Assembly: GCA_030272585.1 (NCBI GenBank)
Contig: BSYQ01000013.1
Location: 3,073,695 to 3,137,694 of the forward strand
Length of the DNA: 64,000 nt
Direction of reading: 5' to 3'
Origin: Bryopsis sp. KO-2023
Taxonomy: Eukaryota; Chlorophyta; Ulvophyceae; Bryopsidales; Bryopsidaceae
Both the position numbers and the translations under genes were made by a program. Positions 45,429 to 57,200 of the stretch are shown here, one piece after another; position 1 is the stretch's first letter; every line of letters begins with the position of its first letter. Below the pieces are notes generated by a model. It worked only from the letters and a program-made list of their open reading frames with translations, made no database searches and was not told the DNA's origin.

Positions 45429-46547
45429 TGCTGGTGGTTGCAGTATAGGGGGTGGTAAACCCATGGACAGTTGTTGTCCTGAAGTGAGGTCTATCAGACC
45501 TAAAGAAGAGGGTCCTGGAGGTACTGCTCCAGTACTTGTGGCAGGTATAACTTGCTGTACTGGTGGCTGACCAGATGTTGGGATATCCTGAGTTTGTCCC
45601 TCAGTTTCTCCTTCCTCTGTATTCTGTACTGTTTGTGTTGCTTGCATCATATGCACTTGCATCACTTGTGGAGGAATAGGTGTTCTCAGGATTCCATCCT
45701 TCATCCAGCCATCAACTGCTTTCTGATATTCTGGATCAGTTAAAGCCCATCTAGTCTCTTCTAGATCTGCTTTCTGTCCTTCAGCATTGTTATACTTGTC
45801 CTCAATAGCTGTGGTGGTTTCATCCACTGCTGTAGCTACCATTTTCTGAATGACTGCAGGATAGGAGTCCAATTCTCCTTGTAGTATACTAGTCATTGTG
45901 TTTGTCATACTCTCCCTCTCTTCCATCAGCTGTTTTTGCATTCTTTGCATGTGCTGAGACACTTCATATAGTTGGGCATTAATATCTTCCTGTTGTTTCT
46001 TTTGAACCAACATCAGTTGCTCCTGTAGAGCTAACTGCTTCTTCTGGAATAGTTCCAGCTCTGTTTGGTTCTTATTTTTCCACTGAGCCATGCCCACAGC
46101 ATGATCTTTTCCTGTACTTCTCAACTGTTCACCAAGGTCCTTCAGTTGAGTGTTTGTATTTGCAGTGAGGCTTTGATAAAAGTCCTTTGCATGTAGCTCT
46201 TGAGTCTGCTGTAGTTTTCGACTCTGTTCTTCCAAACTGTGCACTAAGGCTGACTGCAACTCTTCCTTTAGAGTTGACTGATATAGCTCTGCTTGCTCTC
46301 TGTGTGTATAGAGTTCAACCTGGACTTGTTGAACCTGGCTCTGCATGGAGGTCAATGATTGCTGGAGGTGGTTGGTTACTGTTCCACCCCAGACCTCAAT
46401 CTGTCTTTGCATTTCAGTGTGATCAGAACCATTGATCTGTATATTCTGAATTTGCTGGTGCACCATTGGTTGCACTTCTGACCCTTCCATAACTTCGTCG
46501 CTTATCGCGACCATGTCGCTTTTCGTAACGACCGGAACCAGAGCCAT
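45429..46547 (-). pseudogene. gag: Element 3 Gag, N-terminal part, interrupted by Element 4
   Basis: 373 codons from ATG at 46547 (context AGAATGG) to the Element 4 insertion; the frame then runs on into the Element 4 LTR and stops there. Mostly a Gln-rich coiled coil (about residues 35-260, with repeats such as LQQSLTSMQSQVQQVQ), then a Thr/Gln/Pro linker. It matches the N-terminal halves of Gag in Elements 1 and 4 in architecture. It would join in frame with 33626-34753. Confidence 0.92.
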
Positions 46548-47003
46548 TCTGGTCGCTTGACTTTCAGTTGACTTTCCAGGCAACGGTTACTGTCAACTGT
46601 AGACCGTTGACTTTCGCGCCACGACCTGTCCTTGCCGAACTGTGAACGGATAACCCACGTGCCCTTGCCGTGAGAGTTGCTATACGTAATACTACTCTGC
46701 CCCTTCACGTCTGACTCTAACCCTTCGAACCTGAGTACTACAGTTCGCTGACAGCGACGCAGGTTACAGGGTAACCTTTTTCCCAAACGTCCTGTCACAC
46801 GACTGAACGTTGGCACCCTCTTTTCTCTCTTTTTATGGGTGTGATTCTTTTCCAACGTTGCTACCACACGTTTTCCTTTTTTCCCGTTCACTGCGTTTGC
46901 CTTTTTTTTCCGTTTTCCCACGACCTTACGACTGGCGTTAAGCGCCTCGAACAAACCTGCTGGTCAAACCAGCGGAGAGCTCCAGTCCAGTCGGTTCCTT
47001 CGG
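46548..47003 (-). other. Element 3 leader
   Basis: About 455 bp between the primer-binding site and gag. On the minus strand it contains Lys/Arg-coding A/G-rich stretches; a 150-codon frame over part of it is not convincing as a gene. Confidence 0.5.
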
Positions 47004-47015
47004 GCTCCGAAACCA
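47004..47015 (-). promoter_or_regulatory. Element 3 tRNA primer-binding site
   Basis: TGGTTTCGGAGC on the minus strand, four bases from the 5' LTR. Confidence 0.85.
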
Positions 47016-47019
47016 AAAA

Positions 47020-47533
47020 TGTTATCGCTCGGGAGGACTGACGTCCGCGAGCGACGTCTCCTATCTCGGAAAAGAGTGAGGCGGCGGCGGAACAGTCACA
47101 CAAAATCGCACGGGTCACAGACTCGGGGTCACACCAACAGATCACTGAAAAGCAAGGTTACATCAAGCGTCCCATCATTTCAACTCCCAGTTCGACTTTC
47201 CCGAGGGTGACTAACCACCCGTAACACTCCCACTACCCTGACTCACAGCCGCCAGTTCTACTCCTGACTCACTCACACTCTCACACACAGGCCCAGACCA
47301 AAGCACGTTCCCACTCAGACTCGAACACAAGACCTCAGTCTCGCAAGTCCTAATCTGGCTGATCGAACCACTGTCTTGACTCTGTGCTCTTGCGGTGGTT
47401 TCCTCGCTGTAGTTCAGTAGTACCTCCTTGGGAGGATGCTGTCATTCACCGGGGATGCATCTGACGCTTCACAGACGTCAGATGCATGACGCTTTTGACG
47501 TCTGACGTCCCTGGACGTCAGCAGCTGGTATCA
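47020..47533 (-). repeat. Element 3 5' LTR
   Basis: 514 bp, no difference seen from 29074-29587. Confidence 0.96.
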
Positions 47534-48130
47534 TTTTTTGGTGCTGACTGGGGTTCCCTCGACTAGCCCTGCTCCCTCCAACCACACCGAGTTTGGAAAC
47601 GTGTGGGAGTGTTTTCAAGAACGTTCAATTAAGCTCAATTCAGCCTCCATTTGACGTCACCTGGGGATGGCGGCGCGATCACGTGACCGGTTTGTGGGTA
47701 CCTGATCGTTGAGGGCACCAAAAGCTCGTGGCGGTAGTATACCCCATTGAAATTGGAACAGACGCGTGATCTTTGATAAGATGGGCGTGTTGCACCTAGT
47801 GCTTAAACCCGAGTTTCCAGATGGGGGTTCAACCCCCAGCTGCCACCTATGAATTTTCTTGTCCCACTCTTTTTTCCTTGCCCCACTTTTTTTTGTGTCA
47901 GTTGGTGGCTTAGGGCACAACACATGCAGTCCCAGTTCTTGGGCTCCACCACCCCCCCAAAAAAAAACACCCAGAGTTCCTCTTGGGTTGGGTGCTACTT
48001 TTTTTGGTGCTGACTGGGGTTCCCTCTCCTAGCCCTGCTCCCTCCAACCACACCGAGTTTGCAAACGTGTGGGAGTGTTTTCAAGAACGTTCAATTAAGC
48101 TCAATTCAGCCTCCATTTGACGTCACCTGG

Positions 48131-48668
48131 TGATACACGATACGGGACGTTGGTGGACCGGCCCGCCCCCTTTGCGGGCTGTGCCGCTTTATCCCGTATC
48201 ATCTCGTCCCCCCCCGGGCCAGTGGTCGCCCTCGACCACCTTCTCCTCGTGCCCGTTACTCCATTCTCCTTGACCCTCTCTGCGATTACCGGGTTACCGT
48301 TCTCTCGCGGGTCTATTTGGGGGTTCTCCAGGATCTTTCTTGTGATCCTCTGATCCTTTGTTCTTATCCCTTTGATCCGTCTAGTCTCTTGAGCTTATGG
48401 TCTTTTGCCTTGCTCTGCGGCGGCGATCACTGTGATGATCTCAGCCCCCTCCCCTCCTTCGCAGTGATCCTCATGCTCTTTCACCTCTCGTTACTACCAC
48501 TCTCGGGTCAAAGGTGCCAACTCACTCTCAACTTCCATGGCCTCGCTAGGACTCGAACTTGTGACCTTCGGATCGCAAGTTCGGCTCCGAAACCAAATGA
48601 TACACGATACGGGACGTTGGTGGACCGGCCCGCCCCCTTTGCGGGCTGTGCCGCTTTATCCCGTATCA
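48131..48668 (-). mobile_element. Miniature LTR retrotransposon (TRIM-like), 538 bp
   Basis: 71-bp LTRs (48131-48201 and 48598-48668) that appear identical, TG...CA, flanked by the target duplication CCTGG (48126-48130 and 48669-48673) in a satellite unit. The minus strand has the shared primer-binding site at 48584-48595, two bases from the LTR, and a G-rich polypurine tract at 48202-48216. The 396-bp interior has no coding capacity, so it must be mobilised by another element. The LTR ends are themselves inverted repeats (GATACGGGA and TCCCGTATC). A B-box-like GTTCGAGTCC lies in the interior shortly after the primer-binding site. Confidence 0.9.
48584..48595 (-). promoter_or_regulatory. Primer-binding site of the miniature element
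   Basis: TGGTTTCGGAGC on the minus strand, identical to the primer-binding sites of Elements 1-4. Confidence 0.85.
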
Positions 48669-51600
48669 CCTGGGGATGGCGGCGCGATCACGTGACCGGT
48701 TTGTGGGTACCTGATCGTTGAGGGCACCAAAAGCTCGTGGCGGTAGTATACCCCATTGAAATTGGAACAGACGCGTGATCTTTGACAAGATGGGCGTGTT
48801 GCACCTAGTGCTTAAACCCGAGTTTCCAGATGGGGGTTCAACCCCCAGTTGCCACCTATGAATTTTCTTGTCCCACTCTTTTTTCCTTGCCCCACTTTTT
48901 TTTGTGTCAGTTGGTGGCTCAGGCCACAACACATGCAATCCCAGTTCTTGGGCTCCATCCCCCCCCCCAAAAAAAACACCCAGAATTCCTCTTGGGTTGG
49001 GTGCTACTTTTTTTGGTGCTGACTGGGGTTCCCTCTCCTAGCCCTGCTCCCTCCAACCACACCGAGTTTGCAAGCGTGTGGGAGTGTTTTCAAGAACGTT
49101 CAATTAAGCTCAATTCAGCCTCCATTTGACGTCACCTGGGGGTGGCGGCGCGATCACGTGACCGGTTTGTGGGTACCTGATCGTTGAGGGCACCAAAAGC
49201 TCGTGGCGGTAGTATACCCCATTGAAATTGGAACAGACGCGTGATCTTTAACAAGATGGGCGTGTTGCACCTAGTGCTTAAACCCGAGTTTCCAGATGGG
49301 GGTTCAACCCCCAGCTGCCACCTATGAATTTTCTTGTCCCACTCTTTTTTCCTTGACCCACTTTTTTTTGTGTCAGTTGGTGGCTCAGGCCACAACACAT
49401 GCAGTCCCAGTTCAACCCCCCCCCCAAAAAAAAAAATACCCAGAATTCCTCTTGGGTTGGGTGCTACTTTTTTTGGTGCTGACTGGGGTTCCCTCTCCTA
49501 GCCCTGCTCCCTCCAACCACACCGAGTTTGCAAACGTGTGGGAGTGTTTTCAAGAACGTTCAATTAAGCTCAATTCAGCCTCCATTTGACGTCACCTGGG
49601 GGTGGCGGCGCGATCACGTGACCGGTTTGTGGGTACCTGATCGTTGAGGGCACCAAAAGCTCGTGGCGGTAGTATACCCCATTGAAATTGGAACAGACGC
49701 GTGATCTTCAACAAGATGGGCGTGTTGCACCTAGTGCTTAAACCCGAGTTTCTAGATGGGGGGTTCAACCCCCAGCTGCCACCTATGATTTTCCTTGCCC
49801 ACTCTTTTTTCCTTGACCCACTTTTTTTTGTGTCAGTTGGTGGCTCAGGCCACAACACATGCAGTCCCAGTTCTTGGGCTCCACCCCCCCCCAAAAAAAA
49901 AATACCCAGAATTCCTCTTGGGTTGGGTGCTACTTTTTCTGGTGCTGACTGGGGTTCCCTCTCCTAGCCCTGCTCCCTCCAACCACACCGAGTTTGCAAG
50001 CGTGTGGGAGTGTTTTCAAGAACGTTCAATTAAGCTCAATTCAGCCTCCATTTGACGTCACCTGGGGGTGGCGGCGCGATCACGTGACCGGTTTGTGGGT
50101 ACCTGATCGTTGAGGGCACCAAAAGCTCGTGGCGGTAGTATACCCCATTGAAATTGGAACAGACGTGTGATCTTTAACAAGATGGACGTGTTGCACCTAG
50201 TGCTTAAACCCGAGTTTCCAGATGGGGGTTCAACCCCCAGCTGCCACCTATGAATTTTCTTGTCCCACTCTTTTTTCCTTGCCCCACTTTTTTTTGTGTC
50301 AGTTGGTGGCTCAGGCCACAACACATGCAATCCCAGTTCTTGGGCTCCACCCCCCCCCCCAAAAAAAAACACCCAGAGTTCCTCTTGGGTTGGGTGCTCC
50401 TTTTTTTGGTGCTGACTGGGGTTCCCTCGACTAGCCCTGCTCCCTCCAACCACACCGAGTTTGCAAACGTGTGGGAGTGTTTTCAAGAACGTTCAATTAA
50501 GCTCAATTCAGCCTCCATTTGACGTCACCTGGGGGTGACGGCGCGATCACGTGACCGGTTTGTGGGTACTTGATCGTTGAGGGCACCAAAAGCTCGTGGC
50601 GGTAGTATACCCCATTGAAATTGGAATAGACGCGTGATCTTTGACAAGATGGGCGTGTTGCACCTAGTGCTTAAACCCGAGTTTCCAGACGGGGGTTCAA
50701 CCCCCAGCTGCCACCTATGAATTTTCTTGTCCCACTCTTTTTTCCTTGACCCACTCTTTTTTGTGTCAGTTGGTGGCTCAGGCCACAACACATGCAGTCC
50801 CAGTTCTTGGGCTCCACCCCCCCCCCCAAAAAAAAAAACACACCCAGAATTCCTCTTGGGTTGGGTGCTCCTTTTTTTGGTGCTAACTGGGGCTCCCTCG
50901 ACTAGCCCTGCTCCCTCTAATCACACCGAGTTTGCAAACGTGTGGGAGTGTTTTCAAGAACGTTCAATTAAGCTCAATTCAGCCTCCATTTGACGTCACC
51001 TGGGGGTGACGGCGCGATCACGTGACCGGTTTGTGGGTACCTGATCGTTGAGGGCATCAAAAGCTCGTGGCGGTAGTATACCCCATTGAAGTTGGAACAG
51101 ACGCGTGATCTTTGACAAGATGGGCGTGTTGCACCTAGTGCTTAAACCCGAGTTTCCAGATGGGGGTTCAACCCCCAGCTGCCACCTATGAATTTTCTTG
51201 TCCCACTCTTTTTTCCTTGCCCCACTTTTTTTTGTGGCAGTTGGTGGCTCAGGCCACAACACATGCAATCCCAGTTCTTGGGCTCCACCCCCCCCCAAAA
51301 AAAACACACCCAGAATTCCTCTTGGGTTGGGTGCTCCTTTTTTTGGTGCTGACTGGGGTTCCCTCGACTAGCCCTGCTCCCTCCAACCACACCGAGTTTG
51401 CAAACGTGTGGGAGTGTTTTCAAGAACGTTCCATTAAGCTCAATTCAGCCTTCATTTGACGTCACCTGGGGGTGGCGGCGCGATCACGTGACCGGTATGT
51501 GGGTACCTGATCGTTGAGGGCACCAAAAGCTCGTGGCGGTAGTATACCCCATTGAAATTGGAACAGACGCGTGATCTTTGACAAGATGGGCGTGTTGCAC

Positions 51601-54230
51601 CTAGTGCTTAAACCCGAGTTTCCAGATGGGGGTTCAACCCCCAGCTGCCACCTATGATTTTCCTTGCCCACTCTTTTTTCCTTGACCCACTTTTTTTTGT
51701 GTCAGTTGGTGGCTCAAGCCACAACACATGCAGTCCCAGTTCTTGGGCTCCACCCCCCCCCCCAAAAAAAAACACCCAGAGTTCCTCTTGGGTTGGGTGC
51801 TCCTTTTTTTGGTGCTGACTGGGGTTCCCTCTTCTAGCCCTGCTCCCTCCAACCACACCGAGTTTGCAAACGTGTGGGAGTGTTTTCAAGAACGTTCAAT
51901 TAAGCTCAATTCAGCCTCCATTTGACGTCACCTGGGGGTGACGGCGCGATCACGTGACCGGTTTGTGGGTACCTGATCGTTGAGGGCACCAAAAGCTCGT
52001 GGCGGTAGTATACCCCATTGAAATTGGAACAGACGCGTGATCTTTGACAAGATGGGCGTGTTGCACCTAGTGCTTAAACCCGAGTTTCCAGATGGGGGTT
52101 CAACCCCCAGCTGCCACCTTTGATTTTCCTTGCCCACTCTTTTTTCCTTGCCCCACTGTTTTTTTGTGTCGGTGGCTCAGGCCACAACACATGCAGTCCC
52201 AGTTCTTGGGCTCCACCCCCCCCCCAAAAAAAAACACCCAGAGTTCCTCTTGGGTTGGGTGCTCCTTTTTTTGGTGCTGACTGGGGTTCCCTCTCCTAGC
52301 CCTGCTCCCTCCAACCACACCGAGTTTGCAAACGTGTGGGAGTGTTTTCAAGAACGTTCAATTAAGCTCAATTCAGCCTCCATTTGACGTCACCTGGGGA
52401 TGGCGGCGCGATCACGTGACCGGTTTGTGGGTACCTGATCGTTGAGGGCACCAAAAGCTCGTGGCGGTAGTATACCCCATTGAAATTGGAACAGACGCGT
52501 GATCTTTGACAAGATGGGCGTGTTGCACCTAGTGCTTGAACCCGAGTTTCCAGATGGGGGTTCAACCCCCAGCTGCCACCTATGAATTTTCTTGTCCCAC
52601 TCTTTTTTCCTTGCCCCGCTTTTTTCTGTGTCAGTTGGTGGCTCAGGCCACAACACATGCAATCCCAGTTCTTGGGCTCCACCCCCCCCCCAAAAAAAAA
52701 CACCCAGAATTCCTCTTGGGTTGGGTGCTCCTTTTTTTGGTGCTGACTGGGGTTCCCTCGACTAGCCCTGCTCCCTCCAACCACACCGAGTTTGCAAACG
52801 TGTGGGAGTGTTTTCAAGAACGTTCAATTAAGCTCAATTCAGCCTCCATTTGACGTCACCTGGGGGTGACGGCGCGATCACGTGACCGGTTTGTGGGTAC
52901 CTGATCGTTGAGGGCACCAAAAGCTCGTGGCGGCAGTATACCCCATTGAAATTGGAACAGACGCGTGATCTTTGACAAGATGGGCGTGTTGCACCTAGTG
53001 CTTAAACCCGAGTTTCTAGATGGGGGTTCAACCCATCTAGATGCTACCTATGATTTTCCTTGCCCACTCTTTTTTCCTTGCCCCACTTTTTGTTGTGTCA
53101 GTTGGTGGCTCAGGCCACAACACATGCAATCCCAGTTCTTGGGCTCCACCCCCCCCCCAAAAAAAAATACCCAAAATTCCTCTTGGGTTGGGTGCTCCTT
53201 TTTTTGGTGATGACTGGGGTTCCCTCTCCTAGCCCTGCTCCCTCCAACCACACCGAGTTTGCAAACGTGTGGGAGTGTTTTCAAGAACGTTCAATTAAGC
53301 TCAATTCAGCCTCCATTTGACGTCACCTGGGGGTGACGGCGCGATCACGTGACCGGTTTGTGGGTACCTGATCGTTGAGGGCACCAAAAGCTCGTGGCGG
53401 TAGTATACCCCATTGAAATTGGAACAGACGCGTGATCTTTGACAAGATGGGCGTGTTGCACCTAGTGCTTAAACCCGAGTTTCCAGATGGGGGTTCAACC
53501 CCCAGCTGCCACCTATGATTTTCCTTGCCTACTCTTTTTTCCTTGAATTGGTGGCTCAGGCCACAACACATGCAATCCCAGTTCTTGGGCTCCACCCCCC
53601 CCCCAAAAAAAAAACACCCAGAGTTCCTCTTGGGTTGGGTGCTCCTTTTTTTGGTGCTGACTGGGGTTCCCTCGACTAGCCCTGCTCCCTCCAACCACAC
53701 CGAGTTTGCAAGCGTGTGGGAGTGTTTTCAAGAACGTTCAATTAAGCTCAATTTAGCCTCCATTTGACGTCACCTGGGGGTGGCGGCGCGATCACGTGAC
53801 CGGTTTGTGGGTACCTGATCGTTGAGGGCACCAAAAGCTCGTGGCGGTAGTATACCCCATTGAAATTGGAACAGACGTGTGATCTTTAACAAGATGGACG
53901 TGTTGCACCTAGTGCTTAAACCCGAGTTTCCAGATGGGGGTTCAACCCCCAGCTGCCACCTATGAATTTTCTTGTCCCACTCTTTTTTCCTTGCCCCACT
54001 TTTTTTTGTGTCAGTTGGTGGCTCAGGCCACAACACATGCAGTCCCAGTTCTTGGGCTCCACCACCCCCCCAAAAAAAAACACCCAGAGTTCCTCTTGGG
54101 TTGGGTGCTACTTTTTTTGGTGCTGACTGGGGTTCCCTCTCCTAGCCCTGCTCCCTCCAACCACACCGAGTTTGCAAACGTGTGGGAGTGTTTTCAAGAA
54201 CGTTGAATTAAGCTCAATTCAGCCTCCATT

Positions 54231-57200
54231 TGACGTCACCTGGGGATGGCGGCGCGATCACGTGACCGGTTTGTGGGTACCTGATCGTTGAGGGCACCAA
54301 AAGCTCGTGGCGGTAGTATACCCCATTGAAATTGGAACAGACGCGTGATCTTTGACAAGATGGGCGTGTTGCACCTAGTGCTTAAACCCGAGTTTCCAGA
54401 TGGGGGTTCAACCCCCAGCTGCTACCTATGATTTTCCTTGCCTACTCTTTTTTCCTTGAATTGGTGGCTCAGGCCACAACACATGCAATCCCAGTTCTTG
54501 GGCTCCACCCCCCCCCCCAAAAAAAAACACCCAGAGTTCCTCTTGGGTTGGGTGCTCCTTTTTTTGGTGCAGACTGGGGTTCCCTCGACTAGCCCTGCTC
54601 CCTCCAACCACACCGAGTTCGCAAACGTGTGGGAGTGTTTTCAAGAACGTTCAATTAAGCTCAATTCAGCCTCCATTTGACGTCACCTGGGGGTGACGGC
54701 GCGATCACGTGACCGGTTTGTGGGTACCTGATCGTTGAGGGCACCAAAAGCTCGTGGCGGTAGTATACCCCATTGAAATTGGAACAGACGCGTGATCTTT
54801 AACAAGATGGGCGTGTTGCACCTAGTGCTTAAACCCGAGTTTCCAGATGGGGGTTCAACCCCCAGCTGCCACCTATGAATTTTCTTGTCCCACTCTTTTT
54901 TCCTTGACCCACTCTTTTTTGTGTCAGTTGGTGGCTCAAGCCACAACACATGCAGTCCCAGTTCTTGGGCTCCACCCCCCCCCCCCAAAAAAAAAACACA
55001 CCCAGAATTCCTCTTGGGTTGGGTGCTCCTTTTTTTGGTGCTAACTGGGGCTCCCTCGACTAGCCCTGCTCCCTCCAATCACACCGAGTTTGCAAACGTG
55101 TGGGAGTGTTTTCAAGAACGTTCAATTAAGCTCAATTCAGCCTCCATTTGACGTCACCTGGGGGTGACGGCGCGATCACGTGACCGGTTTGCGGGTACCT
55201 GATCGTTGAGGGCACCAAAAGCTCGTGGCGGTAGTATACCCCATTGAAATTGGAACAGACGCGTGATCTTTGACAAGATGGGCGTGTTGCACCTAGTGCT
55301 TAAACCCGAGTTTCCAGATGGGGGTTCAACCCCCAGCTGCCACCTATGAATTTTCTTGTCCCACTCTTTTTTCCTTGCCCCACTTTTTTTTGTGTCAGTT
55401 GGTGGCTCAGGCCACAACACATGCAGTCCCAGTTCTTGGGCTCCACCCCCCCCCCCAAAAAAAAAACACACACCCAGAATTCCTCTTGGGTTGGGTGCTC
55501 CTTTTTTTGGTGCTAACTGAGGCTCCCTCGACTAGCCCTGCTCCCTCCAATCACACCGAGTTTGCAAACGTGTGGGAGTGTTTTCAAGAACGTTCAATTA
55601 AGCTCAATTCAGCCTCCATTTGACGTCACCTGGGGGTGACGGCGCGATCACGTGACCGGTTTGTGGGTACCTGATCGTTGAGGGCACCAAAAGCTCGTGG
55701 CGGTAGTATACCCCATTGAAATTGGAACAGACGCGTGATCTTTGACAAGATGGGCGTGTTGCACCTAGTGCTTAAACCCGAGTTTCCAGATGGGGGTTCA
55801 ACCCCCAGCTGCCACCTATGACTTTCCTTGCCCACTCTTTTTTCCTTGCCCCACTGTTTTTTTGAGTCAGTTGGTGGCTCAGGCCACAACACATGCAGTC
55901 CCAGTTCTTGGGCTCCACCCCCCCCCAAAAAAAAATACCCAGAATTCCTCTTGGGTTGGGTGCTACTTTTTTTGGTGCTGACTGTGGTTCCCTCTCCTAG
56001 CCCTGCTCCCTCCAACCACACCGAGTTTGCAAACGTGTGGGAGTGTTTTCAAGAACGTTCAATTGAGCTCAATTCAGCCTCCATTTGACGTCACCTGGGG
56101 ATGGCGGCGCGATCACGTGACCGGTTTGTGGGTACTTGAACGTTGAGGGCACCAAAAGCTCGTGGCGGTAGTATACCCCATTGAAATTGGAACAGACGCG
56201 TGATCTTTGACAAGATGGGCGTGTTGCACCTAGTGCTTAAACCCGAGTTTCCAGATGGGGGTTCAACCCCCAGCTGCCACCTATGAATTTTCTTGTCCCA
56301 CTCTTTTTTCCTTGCCCCACTTTTTTTTGTGTCAGTTGGTGGCTTAGGGCACAACACATGCAGTCCCAGTTCTTGGGCTCCACCACCCCCCCAAAAAAAA
56401 ACACCCAGAGTTCCTCTTGGGTTGGGTGCTACTTTTTTTGGTGCTGACTGGGGTTCCCTCTCCTAGCCCTGCTCCCTCCAACCACACCGAGTTTGCAAAC
56501 GTGTGGGAGTGTTTTCAAGAACGTTCAATTAAGCTCAATTCAGCCTCCATTTGACGTCACCTGGGGGTGACGGCGCGATCACGTGACCGGTTTGTGGGTA
56601 CTTGATCGTTGAGGGCACCAAAAGCTCGTGGCGGTAGTATACCCCATTGAAATTGGAACAGACGCGTGATCTTTAACAAGATGGGCGTGTTGCACCTAGT
56701 GCTTAAACCCGAGTTTCCAGATGGGGGTTCAACCCCCAGCTGCCACCTATGAATTTTCTTGTCCCACTCTTTTTTCCTTGCCCCACTTTTTTTTGTGTCA
56801 GTTGGTGGCTCAGGCCACAACACATGCAGTCCCAGTTCTTGGGCTCCACCACCCCCCCAAAAAAAAACACCCAGAGTTCCTCTTGGGTTGGGTGCTACTT
56901 TTTTTGGTGCTGACTGGGGTTCCCTCTCCTAGCCCTGCTCCCTCCAACCACACCGAGTTTGCAAACGTGTGGGAGTGTTTTCAAGAACGTTGAATTAAGC
57001 TCAATTCAGCCTCCATTTGACGTCACCTGGGGATGGCGGCGCGATCACGTGACCGGTTTGTGGGTACCTGATCGTTGAGGGCACCAAAAGCTCGTGGCGG
57101 TAGTATACCCCATTGAAATTGGAACAGACGCGTGATCTTTGACAAGATGGGCGTGTTGCACCTAGTGCTTAAACCCGAGTTTCCAGATGGGGGTTCAACC

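Larger units (their letters stand above)
29074..47533 (-). mobile_element. Element 3: Ty3/gypsy chromovirus without ORF3, nested
   Basis: Minus-strand element with 514-bp LTRs that look identical, flanked by a TTTTT target duplication in the T run of a satellite unit: six T remain on each side, seven in an empty unit. Genes: gag (split by Element 4) and pol. Only 256 bp separate pol from the 3' LTR, so ORF3 is absent. Length without Element 4 is about 7.8 kb. Coding sequence is A/T-richer than in Elements 1 and 2. Confidence 0.96.
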
